Shown here: piece after piece, positions 20,371-28,075 of the stretch | How positions within the stretch are numbered: the stretch's first letter is position 1 | Layout: each line of letters begins with the position of its first letter | DNA from: Cytophagales bacterium | GTDB taxonomy: Bacteria; Bacteroidota; Bacteroidia; Cytophagales; Spirosomataceae | Length of the DNA stretch: 64,000 nt | NCBI GenBank assembly: GCA_013298215.1 | Contig: JAAFKE010000007.1 | Location: 51,888 to 115,887 of the forward strand | Direction: 5' to 3' | Translations under genes and position numbers: made by a program | The notes under the pieces: model-generated | Database searches by the model: none | Told to the model about the DNA's origin: nothing | What the model saw: the letters and a program-made list of their open reading frames with translations, nothing else

Positions 20371-20997
20371 TTAAAGCCCCCCAGCCCCCGATGGGAGAGT
20401 TTTTGTATAAATAGCCTCCTTCGGGGGTTGGGGGCTTATTTTTGTTAGTTTACTTAAAAAATAGGTGGCACTTGGGCAGTTTGGATGCTGCGCCGCGCGC
20501 TGAATGGAGAAACCATTGTTGATATATTTTTGTGCGAATAGCCGCTTTCGGTCTTTTCCTATTCCCTGGTTGGTGTGTTCCAACCAGAGTCGTCTGATGG
20601 TTTCAAAAGGTTCGTCTTCGTTTTCGGGCAAAGCAAACTCAAATTGTTCATTTTTAAGCAATTGACGCATGAGCAGCGTGTCTGCCAAAAACCAAGATTC
20701 AAATGCCTTAATGGCCAAAACAATCAACTGATTCTCTCGGATACCGATATTTTCTTTCTTGCGCGTTTTGGTGTGTGCATTGTCTAAATCAGTCAGAATT
20801 ACGATTAAATTAGCTCCCTCGTCTTGTAAATTGGCTCGAAAACTATCTAACTTCAACCTTAAATTATCTTGTCTAAGAGCGTTGATTGGTTCTGGAACGT
20901 AGCCAATGCCCAACGATTCTAACAACACGCGGAATTGTGGTGATTTAATGAACAAAACCTCAGAATAACCCTCGCCAATGAAACCTAATTTTACCAC
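20371..20997 (-). CDS. TOPRIM-like protein (DUF4276/DUF4435-like), partner of AAA ATPase
   Basis: A 208-residue protein with TOPRIM-type acids: Glu9 in GFIGEGYSE and Asp70/Asp72 in IVILTDLDN. It also has the segment VLAIKAFESWFLAD, characteristic of DUF4276-like proteins encoded next to AAA ATPases. The GTG start at 20997 overlaps the stop of the ATPase gene by seven bases (GTGGTAA), indicating coupled translation. This split ATPase plus TOPRIM nuclease layout resembles OLD-family and PARIS (AriA/AriB) anti-phage systems, where the TOPRIM subunit is the effector. The last 20 or so residues (from SPQPPKEA) are encoded by an intergenic inverted repeat and are probably not ancestral. Base composition is AT-rich. 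Confidence 0.7.
   Translation of the reverse strand: MVKLGFIGEGYSEVLFIKSPQFRVLLESLGIGYVPEPINALRQDNLRLKLDSFRANLQDEGANLIVILTDLDNAHTKTRKKENIGIRENQLIVLAIKAFESWFLADTLLMRQLLKNEQFEFALPENEDEPFETIRRLWLEHTNQGIGKDRKRLFAQKYINNGFSIQRAAQHPNCPSATYFLSKLTKISPQPPKEAIYTKTLPSGAGGL
20373..20438. repeat. Imperfect GC-rich inverted repeat read into a gene end
   Basis: Left arm 20373-20396 (AAGCCCCCCAGCCCCCGATG and following) and right arm about 20415-20438 (CCTCCTTCGGGGGTTGGGGG and following) are nearly reverse complementary, with a loop of about 18 AT-rich bases. It is the type of GC-rich hairpin often found between Bacteroidetes genes. Here it lies wholly inside the 3' end of the TOPRIM-like frame. Confidence 0.75.
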
Positions 20998-21980
20998 GTC
21001 AGTCCGCCCCCCAATGCGTTAGAAAGCCAAGCTTCATCCATTGCCAATCCGTGTAAATCCTTGCCTTTCAGTTGTTTAATTTGTGTCTGGCCTTCTCGTT
21101 TGTTCACTAAAATAACCTCGTGTGGTTGCAACGCCGACACTAAACTTTGTGAGTGAGTATTGAGCCAAATATAATGCCCTTTTTCTTCGCACTGCGTTCT
21201 AAAAAAGCCCACTAATTCTTTGATTGCCTCTGGATGTAGCCCGTTTTCAGGTTCTTCAATGCACAAAAATTGCGGCTCATCAGACTGGTAAACAGCTGAT
21301 AGTAAGGACAATATGTTGTAAGTTCCATCGGAAAGAAGGTCTTTGGTAAAAGGTTTTTCAACGCCTTTCTCGTACACAATGAGCGTATCGGTGCTGCTCA
21401 ATTCACTCGACACAATTTGTATATCTTGAAACCCAGGAATAAACAATTCCAACCATTCTTTAATTTCTTCTCGTTTTTTTTCGTCTTGAAGAATCCGTTT
21501 GAGGACTTTTTCGAGGTTGGAACAAGAGGTAGAGAGTTTATTTTCGCTACGTATAGCTATTTTTTCACGTTTGGTATTTGAGATAAAGATTTCGGAATGA
21601 TTATCTACAAATTGTTGGTAGTTAGTATCGTGATGAAATGTGTAAAAATCGTTTTCCGATTCCCTCTTCCCATTTCTCCCCGTCATAAGACCAATATCTA
21701 ATATAGAAAAGGTGTTAAAGTATATTTCTATTACAGGTATTCCATACACACTCTCATCATCTAAAATGGCATTGTAAGAATAGGTATTCGGAAAAAGATT
21801 TTCAAGTTCGCGGTATAAATCGCCAAATTGATAGCTAAATAAACGAAACTCCAATGCCTCAAAAATATTCGATTTGCCCGAGCCATTTGGGCCCACAAAG
21901 ACCGTAAATGGGTTGGGTTCAACGATTTCTAAGTCCACGATGGACTTAAAGTTTTTGATATGGAGGTTTTTTATTTTCAC
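20991..21980 (-). CDS. AAA ATPase (OLD/AriA-like, AAA_21 type)
   Basis: A 329-residue ABC/SMC-like ATPase. Walker A is GPNGSGKS at residues 30-37. A signature-like LLSDGTYNILSL follows near 217, Walker B is FLCIEEPENGLHP near 243, and the switch NTHSQSL is near 280. N-terminal KIKNLHIKNFKSI is the usual start of RecF/OLD-type ATPases. No TOPRIM domain is fused; instead one follows as a separate overlapping gene. Such pairs act in phage defence in several known systems, with the ATPase as sensor. The gene is markedly AT-rich (about 30% G+C in one 60-base line counted, 21601-21660) and sits inside a transketolase operon, pointing to acquisition. Specific trigger unknown. Confidence 0.85.
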   Translation of the reverse strand: MKIKNLHIKNFKSIVDLEIVEPNPFTVFVGPNGSGKSNIFEALEFRLFSYQFGDLYRELENLFPNTYSYNAILDDESVYGIPVIEIYFNTFSILDIGLMTGRNGKRESENDFYTFHHDTNYQQFVDNHSEIFISNTKREKIAIRSENKLSTSCSNLEKVLKRILQDEKKREEIKEWLELFIPGFQDIQIVSSELSSTDTLIVYEKGVEKPFTKDLLSDGTYNILSLLSAVYQSDEPQFLCIEEPENGLHPEAIKELVGFFRTQCEEKGHYIWLNTHSQSLVSALQPHEVILVNKREGQTQIKQLKGKDLHGLAMDEAWLSNALGGGLTW

Positions 21981-21983
21981 TAC

Positions 21984-22571
21984 TTAATCTTTAAAAACGG
22001 CGGGTAGGTTAATTTTCAGTTCGGGAAAAATAAACGAGTGCATCGTTTCGTCTTCGGTAAAAGGCCGATGCCCAATAAAAACGCCTTGCTCGTTGAGGGT
22101 ATAAACCAGCACGTTTTTGTTGTTCGACTGCACAATCCAGTATTCGCGCACGCCCGCTTCTTCATAAACCTCAAACTTATCCTTCATTTCTTTCTTGGTA
22201 TTGCCAGGCGACAATATCTCAATCACCAAATCGGGCGCACCAACGCAACCGCGTTTGTCCAATTTAGATTTATCGCAAATCACGCAAATGTCGGGCTGAA
22301 CCACCGTAAATACCTGTTTATCAGTCTTCTCCGATTGGCGCGGCAAGCGCACATCAAACGGAGCGTAATACCATTCGCAAGGGTGATCGTCAAAATATAG
22401 TCCCATCTGTGAGGTAATATACCTTGAAATAGCTTGGTGCTTTCGAGCAGGGGCCGACATTTTGAAAATGTAGCCCCGTATCAATTCTACGCGCTCTTCA
22501 AACTTCCATTTGAGGTAGTCGGCGTAGCTGTATTTTTCAGAAAAATCTAACTGTTTGAGGCTCGTTATCAT
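21984..22571 (-). CDS. Uma2 family (DUF820) putative endonuclease
   Basis: A 195-residue protein with the Uma2/DUF820 pattern: YLKWKFEERVELIRGYIF, then VVQPDICVI (Asp94), GAPDLVIEILSPGN (Glu118) and FEVYEEAGVREYWIV. This is the PD-(D/E)xK-like core of the family. Uma2 genes are abundant in cyanobacteria and in some Bacteroidetes; no clear physiological role is known. It lies 21 bases after the transketolase N-terminal gene and three bases before the ATPase gene, so it is part of the same transcript. A second, quite different Uma2 gene is at 24883. Confidence 0.88.
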   Translation of the reverse strand: MITSLKQLDFSEKYSYADYLKWKFEERVELIRGYIFKMSAPARKHQAISRYITSQMGLYFDDHPCEWYYAPFDVRLPRQSEKTDKQVFTVVQPDICVICDKSKLDKRGCVGAPDLVIEILSPGNTKKEMKDKFEVYEEAGVREYWIVQSNNKNVLVYTLNEQGVFIGHRPFTEDETMHSFIFPELKINLPAVFKD

Positions 22572-22592
22572 GCTTCTGGTGGTTTTTGAATA

Positions 22593-23456
22593 CTAATAAT
22601 CGCCCATTGTTTCGGGGAGCTGCGCCAGTGCGGTTGCCAGTTGCTCGTCGTTGGGAGCTATGCCGTGCCACTTGTGGCTGTACATCATAAAATCTACGCC
22701 CGCGCCCATTTCGGTTTGCATCATCACGGCAATCGGCTGACCTTTGCCCGTGAGTCTTTTTATTTTGCGGAGCAGCGTTACCAGCTCCTCCATGTTGTTG
22801 CCGTTTACGCTCAACACCCGCCAGCCGAAGGCTTTATATTTGGCGCCAATGTCGCGGTTGTTCATCACTTTGGTGGTTGGGCCGTCTATTTGTTGTCCGT
22901 TTACGTCCACAAATGCCACCAGGTTGTCTAAGTTTTTGTGGGGTGCAAAAGTAACAGCCTCCCATACTTGGCCTTCTTGCTGCTCGCCGTCGCCCATGAG
23001 GCAGTACACCAACGCGGGGTCTCCGTTCATTTTTTTTGCCATCGCCGCGCCAATGGCCACCGACAGCCCTTGCCCCAACGAACCCGACGCAATGCGCACG
23101 CCAGGAAGGTGCTCGTGGGTGGTGGGGTGGCCCTGCAAGCGCGAGTTGAGTTTGCGAAAAGTACTCATTTCTGTCACGTCAAAGTACCCTCGCCGCGCCA
23201 AAACGCTGTAAAAAACGGGTGAAATATGGCCATTCGACAAAAAAAACAGGTCTTCGCCAGTGGCGTTCATGTTGAAGCTCAAGTACCCACCCTTGCCCTT
23301 GCGGTTGCTGATTTTCATTTGCTGGAAGTACAGCGCAACCAACAGATCTGCGCAGCCCAACGAGCCGCCTGGGTGGCCCGACTGGCAACCGTGTACCATT
23401 CTTAAAATGTCTCGACGAACCTGAGACGCTGTTTGCTGCAATTTTTGTGTGGTCAT
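22593..23456 (-). CDS. Transketolase, N-terminal subunit
   Basis: The thiamine diphosphate-binding half of transketolase, 287 residues. Motifs: HGCQSGHPGGSLG near residue 22, SNGHISP near 74, LQGHPTTHEHLPGV, SGSLGQGLSVAIGAA near 124 and the cofactor-binding GDGEQQEGQVWEA near 155 with downstream VDVNGQQIDG. It works with the C-terminal subunit at 19415-20368 in the non-oxidative pentose phosphate pathway. It is first in a minus-strand run N-half, Uma2, ATPase, TOPRIM, C-half with gaps of at most 21 bases. The split of the enzyme is usual in this phylum; the insertion is not. Confidence 0.94.
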   Translation of the reverse strand: MTTQKLQQTASQVRRDILRMVHGCQSGHPGGSLGCADLLVALYFQQMKISNRKGKGGYLSFNMNATGEDLFFLSNGHISPVFYSVLARRGYFDVTEMSTFRKLNSRLQGHPTTHEHLPGVRIASGSLGQGLSVAIGAAMAKKMNGDPALVYCLMGDGEQQEGQVWEAVTFAPHKNLDNLVAFVDVNGQQIDGPTTKVMNNRDIGAKYKAFGWRVLSVNGNNMEELVTLLRKIKRLTGKGQPIAVMMQTEMGAGVDFMMYSHKWHGIAPNDEQLATALAQLPETMGDY

Positions 23457-23487
23457 GCTAATAAATTGTTATTGTGTTTAGGTACGT

Positions 23488-24672
23488 TTATAAGGCTCCG
23501 TATTTGGCGTATAATAATTGGGAAATAATAGAAAGAACAGCGGCAATTACGAACTTGAGTTTGCCGACCTGTTCGGTTGGCTTGGCCAAAGACGCCCAGC
23601 TCAACAGCGGAACGACCATGGCAAATATAGAGAGTCTTTCGTAGAAAAACGGCAAAGTAACCATGAGAACAGCGGCGGCCATGAGCGACATGAAAAGCGG
23701 GTAAACGTCTCGCTCAATCTTAAAAAAGCCCAACCCGCCCACCAACAAAATAAAGAGGCTGATCCAGCGGCCATTTAGCCCCAGGGCAGCCGATTTAATG
23801 CTGATTAGCCCCCAAATGGTGTCGTCGATGGCAAGCAGAACAAAACCAATTCCCATTAAAATTAAGTACGTCTTCACTGTGGCCTTTGGTAGGCTGTTCC
23901 AGTGGCGGGTTCCGATAAGGTGCAAATAAAATCCTGCAAACATCGGAACGCTGGCCAGGTATCCCCACGACGGCGTTCCGTTGGGATGGTTTTCTGCGTA
24001 GAAGGTGCTTTTTAGAAAACTTGCTGGATAAACCCCGCCCCAAGCGAGCCAAGTTGCCAACAAGCCCACAAGTGCAGCAGCGGCAAGTAGTGCGCAAAAA
24101 ACAACTTGGGGTCGTTTTATCTCGGTGGGTTTAGGAACAAACCAGCCCGCCACGCCTGCCGTAAAGACCTGCAAACTTACCTGAACCGCCAAAAGCAAAA
24201 AACCACTGCTTCGTTTTTTGAGTAGCAACTGAAACGCAAAAAAACTTACTAACAAGCTCGGTACAAACGGGTGCGCCCTGCTGGCATAAACCAACACGAA
24301 GGGATTGAGCCAAATTAGAAACAAATTCAAATTTGGTGTTTTAGTTGGCCTTAAAACACCCACGTAAACACCCACCAAAAAACACGCCGCTGGCACTAAG
24401 CGCGCCATTGTAACGGCTGGTACACCGCTCACGTAGGCCAAGCCAGACACCACCCACAAATAGTAGGGCGATATGTGCCAGCAGGGTTGGGTGTCTAAGG
24501 CGGGAAATTTTTGAAGGGCTTGTTCGAAAGCGCAGCGGTAAACCACCACCTCGTCGCCCCGGAGGTGCTGAAAAAACACCAAGTAGATTGTGCAGCACCC
24601 CGCCACGGCATAAACCAGCCAGGCCAGTGTTTTGTCGCTAAAAAAAGCAGTAAGGTTATTTTTTGTTATCAT
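23488..24672 (-). CDS. Polytopic membrane protein, possible GT-C glycosyltransferase
   Basis: A 394-residue protein with about ten hydrophobic spans (for example LAWLVYAVAGCCTIYLVFF, VVFCALLAAAALVGLLATW and LKFVIAAVLSIISQLLY). The first loop has HLRGDEVVVYRCAFEQAL, an acidic pair after the first membrane span, as expected of GT-C enzymes that use polyprenyl-phosphate sugars. No family name can be given with confidence. It ends 31 bases from the start of the transketolase N gene. Between its start and the next intact gene lies a bcp remnant. Could instead be an O-antigen-related membrane protein. Confidence 0.55.
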   Translation of the reverse strand: MITKNNLTAFFSDKTLAWLVYAVAGCCTIYLVFFQHLRGDEVVVYRCAFEQALQKFPALDTQPCWHISPYYLWVVSGLAYVSGVPAVTMARLVPAACFLVGVYVGVLRPTKTPNLNLFLIWLNPFVLVYASRAHPFVPSLLVSFFAFQLLLKKRSSGFLLLAVQVSLQVFTAGVAGWFVPKPTEIKRPQVVFCALLAAAALVGLLATWLAWGGVYPASFLKSTFYAENHPNGTPSWGYLASVPMFAGFYLHLIGTRHWNSLPKATVKTYLILMGIGFVLLAIDDTIWGLISIKSAALGLNGRWISLFILLVGGLGFFKIERDVYPLFMSLMAAAVLMVTLPFFYERLSIFAMVVPLLSWASLAKPTEQVGKLKFVIAAVLSIISQLLYAKYGAL

Positions 24673-24709
24673 TTGTATTTTCCAAAGGTCGGGTTGGCAA
24701 AGGTATTGG

Positions 24710-24822
24710 TCATTTTATGATCTGCTCGGCGTGGTTTTTTGTGTCTATTTTCGAGATAATTTCTTGGATAACCCCCCGCTCATCAATCATAAAGGTGGTT
24801 CGTGCCGTGCCCATGTAGGTGT
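24710..24822 (-). pseudogene. 3' remnant of a second bcp (peroxiredoxin) gene
   Basis: Read on the minus strand this gives TYMGTARTTFMIDERGV and continues to KNHAEQIIK and a TGA stop (24710-24712). It matches the last 35 or so residues of the intact bcp at 25620-26069 almost perfectly, with roughly 85% base identity over about 100 bases. Most differences are silent, so this copy was once under selection as protein. Similarity stops near 24822, before the Uma2 gene. It is the stump of a diverged bcp copy, truncated next to the Uma2 gene. Confidence 0.85.
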
Positions 24823-24882
24823 AATTATCAGAGATTTATGATAAGTCATGCCATGAATTATTTATGTCCCAGTACTTATCAA

Positions 24883-25542
24883 TTATCTATCCAACAATAT
24901 TTTCAACGCTTCGATGTTGGCAATTTCGTCAAAAATAGCGGCAACGGGAATGTCAAAACCGACAACAGCGCGGCTTGCGAGGTCGTCGTCGTAGCGGGCG
25001 GTGGAAACGGGAAAATATTCTTTCAAGTCGCCAATGAGGGCATATTGTTCTACGATTTCTTTGGTGGGGTCAATAATCCAATATTCGGCCACGCCGTGGG
25101 CGGCGTAGTCTTCAAATTTAATGCCTCGGTCGCGTTTGGCGGTCTTTTTCGACAAAATTTCGACAACCAAATCGGGGGCTGGAAACAGCAATTGCTCAGG
25201 GGTGAAATGCTTGGCTTTTTCGTTGCCAAAAAAACAAATGTCGGGTTCATAATCGTTTCGGGTCAGCGAAACCATTGCTTTCTCCACCCGAACCACGCCC
25301 AGTTTTTTATGGCTTGCATAAACGCTCATTATGCGTGAGAGAAAATCACAGACACTCAAATGCTTGTTTTTAGCGGGCGAATGAAGAACAACTTCGCCGT
25401 TGATAAACTCGGCTTTGATGCTTTCGTCCACCCAGTTCCGAAACGTGTTGCGCTGCTGGGTTTCTTCGTTGAGCAATTTTACGGCCTCTTCTACCAGCAA
25501 CCGCGCCATTGGTTTTTTAAGAATTTCTTCTACCAGATTCAT
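24883..25542 (-). CDS. Uma2 family (DUF820) putative endonuclease
   Basis: A 219-residue protein with the Uma2 core: FINGEVVLHSPAK, EPDICFFG, APDLVVEILSKKTAKRDRGIK (the E-x-K-type catalytic segment) and DYAAHGVAEYWIID. An extra N-terminal helix (NLVEEILKKPMARLLVEEAV) precedes it. It is only distantly similar to the Uma2 protein at 21984. It sits between a truncated bcp end (24710-24822) and the intact bcp (25620-26069), all on the minus strand. This placement suggests that its arrival, or a recombination with it, broke a duplicated bcp. Function unknown. Confidence 0.87.
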   Translation of the reverse strand: MNLVEEILKKPMARLLVEEAVKLLNEETQQRNTFRNWVDESIKAEFINGEVVLHSPAKNKHLSVCDFLSRIMSVYASHKKLGVVRVEKAMVSLTRNDYEPDICFFGNEKAKHFTPEQLLFPAPDLVVEILSKKTAKRDRGIKFEDYAAHGVAEYWIIDPTKEIVEQYALIGDLKEYFPVSTARYDDDLASRAVVGFDIPVAAIFDEIANIEALKILLDR

Positions 25543-25619
25543 ATTGCGTTTTGTTTTTTTATACCAATACCCAAAAATAACCCTTTTTCCTGTACCCTTT
25601 TTTCAACACCATCCTTGTA

Positions 25620-26069
25620 TTATCCCAACACCTGCTCGGCGTGATTCTTCGTGTCTATTTTTGAGATAATTTCTTGGATAACCCCTTGTTCGTCAATTAC
25701 AAACGTGGTGCGGGCGGTTCCCATGTAGGTTTTGCCATACATCGATTTTTCGACCCAGACTCCGTAGGCTTCTACCACGGCGTGGTCGGTGTCGGCCAGG
25801 AGCGAGAAGGGCAATTCGTATTTTTTAATAAATTTTTGGTGCGCCTTGGCATCGTCCACGCTCACCCCCAACACCTCAAAGCCCTCCTTGAGCATCAGCG
25901 GGTAGTTGTCGCGCAGGTTGCAAGCCTGGGCGGTGCAACCTGGGGTGTCGTCTTTGGGGTAAAAATACAAAACCAGTTTTTTGCCCGAATAATCTGACAG
26001 ACTAACGACGTTTCCGTTTTGGTCTTTGGCCGCGAATGGGGGTGCTGCTTCGCCGATTTTTGGTTTCAT
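25620..26069 (-). CDS. bcp: Thioredoxin-dependent thiol peroxidase (Bcp/PrxQ)
   Basis: Reduces peroxides using thioredoxin in the cytosol. The 149-residue protein has the PrxQ/BCP signature YPKDDTPGCTAQACNLRD near residues 37-54: peroxidatic Cys in PGCT and resolving Cys five residues later, the alpha2-type pair. The conserved Arg lies in GTARTTFVID near 121. The start MKPKIGEAAPPF is the usual one, yet it lies 68 bases inside the end of the upstream M23 gene, in another frame. A truncated paralogue lies about 800 bases downstream beyond a Uma2 gene. Confidence 0.95.
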   Translation of the reverse strand: MKPKIGEAAPPFAAKDQNGNVVSLSDYSGKKLVLYFYPKDDTPGCTAQACNLRDNYPLMLKEGFEVLGVSVDDAKAHQKFIKKYELPFSLLADTDHAVVEAYGVWVEKSMYGKTYMGTARTTFVIDEQGVIQEIISKIDTKNHAEQVLG

Positions 26070-28002
26070 TTGCTTTCTTTGTTTGGGTTTGAGGTGCGTA
26101 CTTGGGTATTTCTGTTTGCAAGGTAGCTATATTTCCAGCCCGATCTATGACCTCCAATACCAATTGTCCCTCAAATTTAACCGAATCAATCCGTTTTTCT
26201 GACCATATCAGGTTCCTTTTGTAGTCGTAATTCATCAAAGTCCACTGCCCGTTTACGAACGCCCGCCAGCTTTGAACGCCCGCCAGCCCGTCCGAAATAT
26301 TGGCCGCAATGCGATCTTTGTTGGCGGTGGCCAGTTTTATTTTTGGGGCAACCGTATCGGCTCTCACCACAAAAGTACCAAACTCGCGCGCCGAAAACTG
26401 AATACTCCCGTCGGCTTTCCACTTGCCACCCTGGAAACGAAGCCTGCCGTTGTTGTTCAGATACACGTGGCTGCGGTCGGGTACTGTTGGCGCCAAATCA
26501 GGCACAAAATCGACCGTAAAATAATCTTTGGCGGGCGTGTAGCCATCGGCTATTACGATCACGCCGTCTCGCCGGGTAGACGATAAATACAAGGTGTCGA
26601 ACAAACTTTCTGGGTAAAACTGCACCTTGTACCGGTCGCCGTTGTAAGTAATTTGGCGGCCTGGAATCATTTTTTTGACAATGTTAAGTCCCAGTGTCTT
26701 TCCGCCGATCTGCACCGAGTCGGGTAGCAGCGTCCTTAAATCCAACAAATAAACCGATTCGTTGGCGTTGGCGTAGCTGGCTGGTTGCTCGGCAGTATTT
26801 TTTGCGTTGAAAAAAACGGCAATTTGCTGGTCATAAGGTACGTTTTTCGCCGTAATTTTGAGCACGTTTTCCGTCACGTCGGCCTTCATTTGTAGCAGGC
26901 CTTCGGTGTTGGTTAGTTGGGTGGTGGTGGCCTGTGGCAGTTGCCCCACAACCGTGAACCTGAGCGTGGAGGCGTTCTCGTACACGTCAAAAATCGTAAT
27001 TTTCACCTGGTGGGTTAGGGTGTCTCTGATGTTCAAGTGGCCCCGGTAGCCGTTGGTTTTGTAGAGCTCGAAACTGTTTCCGTCGGGGTTGTAGCAGCGG
27101 TAAAACCTGCTTCCCGTTCGTTGTTCGGTGGCGTAATCGATCAGGTTGTTGTAGTCGCGGGTGGCAGCACTCGGAAAAGTAGCCATGTTGTAGGTAAAAA
27201 TCTCGCGGCCGTCCACCTTTATTTCAATGCAATTGAGGCCGTTTCTAAACGGCGTTCTGTCCATAAAATCGTAGGCCAACAGTTCTATTCCCAGCGTGCC
27301 ATAGGCGCGTATGGGCTGCGGAATTTCGTATGAGCCGTCTTCGGTGCGAACGGGGCGGAACATAACCCGCTCGAACTCGTTGTTCACGCGGCCGTCCAAC
27401 GACATGGCTCGGATGGCCAACGACTGAAAAGCGGGGCTGGTTTGGTCTGCGATCTCGTCGAAACCAAAGTAGAGCGGATTTAAGTAGTTTTCTTTGGAGT
27501 CGCGAATCTCAAAGTGCAAGTGCGGCCCGCCCGATCCGCCGGTGTTGCCCGACAGCCCGATGATATCGCCCTGTTTGACCAAAAACTGGTCGGCCTGCGG
27601 CAAGAGCTCGACCTCAAAATTTTGAATCTTGTACTGCTCATCGCGCACAAAACGCCCCATTGGTTCGGCAAAATTGAGCAGGTGGCCGTACACCGTCGTC
27701 ATACCGTTGGGGTGTTTTATGAACACCGCGTTGCCGTAGCCTCCCGTCTGCACTTTTAGGCGGCTCACGTAGCCGTCGGCGGCGGCCACTACTGGCAGGC
27801 CCTCGCGGCCCTGGGTTCTTATGTCGATACCAGCGTGGAAGTGATTGGCGCGCAGATCGCCCATGGCCCCGGAAAGGGTATTTTTCTGGCCAGGTAGTAT
27901 GGGCAAAATAAAATAATTTTGCGGATACGTCTGCCGTTGGGCGTGGATGTTGCTCTCTCCAAACAGCAATAAAACAATACCCAGTAAAAGTCGCACGTTC
28001 AT
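26002..28002 (-). CDS. Secreted M23 (LytM) metallopeptidase
   Basis: A 666-residue exported protein from the ATG at 28002: MNVRLLLGIVLLLFGESNIHAQ is a signal peptide. Residues 30-185 form a LytM/peptidase M23 domain with zinc ligands in HFHAGIDIR and GPHLHFEIRD and the HPNGMTTVYGHL strand. The rest is beta-rich with repeated Ig-like segments (KITIFDVYENASTLRF; VLEVIDRAGNIATL). It is likely a cell-wall endopeptidase or a scaffold in division. The C-terminus is a strongly basic tail ending RGQRPKRKRR that overlaps bcp by 68 bases; this may be read-through after loss of an earlier stop. A longer upstream frame overlaps rplS and is rejected. Confidence 0.88.
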   Translation of the reverse strand: MNVRLLLGIVLLLFGESNIHAQRQTYPQNYFILPILPGQKNTLSGAMGDLRANHFHAGIDIRTQGREGLPVVAAADGYVSRLKVQTGGYGNAVFIKHPNGMTTVYGHLLNFAEPMGRFVRDEQYKIQNFEVELLPQADQFLVKQGDIIGLSGNTGGSGGPHLHFEIRDSKENYLNPLYFGFDEIADQTSPAFQSLAIRAMSLDGRVNNEFERVMFRPVRTEDGSYEIPQPIRAYGTLGIELLAYDFMDRTPFRNGLNCIEIKVDGREIFTYNMATFPSAATRDYNNLIDYATEQRTGSRFYRCYNPDGNSFELYKTNGYRGHLNIRDTLTHQVKITIFDVYENASTLRFTVVGQLPQATTTQLTNTEGLLQMKADVTENVLKITAKNVPYDQQIAVFFNAKNTAEQPASYANANESVYLLDLRTLLPDSVQIGGKTLGLNIVKKMIPGRQITYNGDRYKVQFYPESLFDTLYLSSTRRDGVIVIADGYTPAKDYFTVDFVPDLAPTVPDRSHVYLNNNGRLRFQGGKWKADGSIQFSAREFGTFVVRADTVAPKIKLATANKDRIAANISDGLAGVQSWRAFVNGQWTLMNYDYKRNLIWSEKRIDSVKFEGQLVLEVIDRAGNIATLQTEIPKYAPQTQTKKANETKNRRSSTPIRGQRPKRKRR

Positions 28003-28020
28003 TTTTTTCGATTTAAAAGC

Positions 28021-28049
28021 AAAAAAGCCATCGGTATGATGGCTTTTTT
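28021..28049 (-). terminator. Rho-independent terminator of rplS
   Basis: AAAAAAGCCATC (28021-28032) and GATGGCTTTTTT (28038-28049) form a perfect 12-bp stem with a five-base loop. On the minus strand it follows the rplS stop at 28076 and ends in a U run, and it lies just before the M23 start. A clear intrinsic terminator; the reverse orientation also has a U run. Confidence 0.88.
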
Positions 28050-28075
28050 GTAGATCATTTTGCCCGAAAGCAGTA

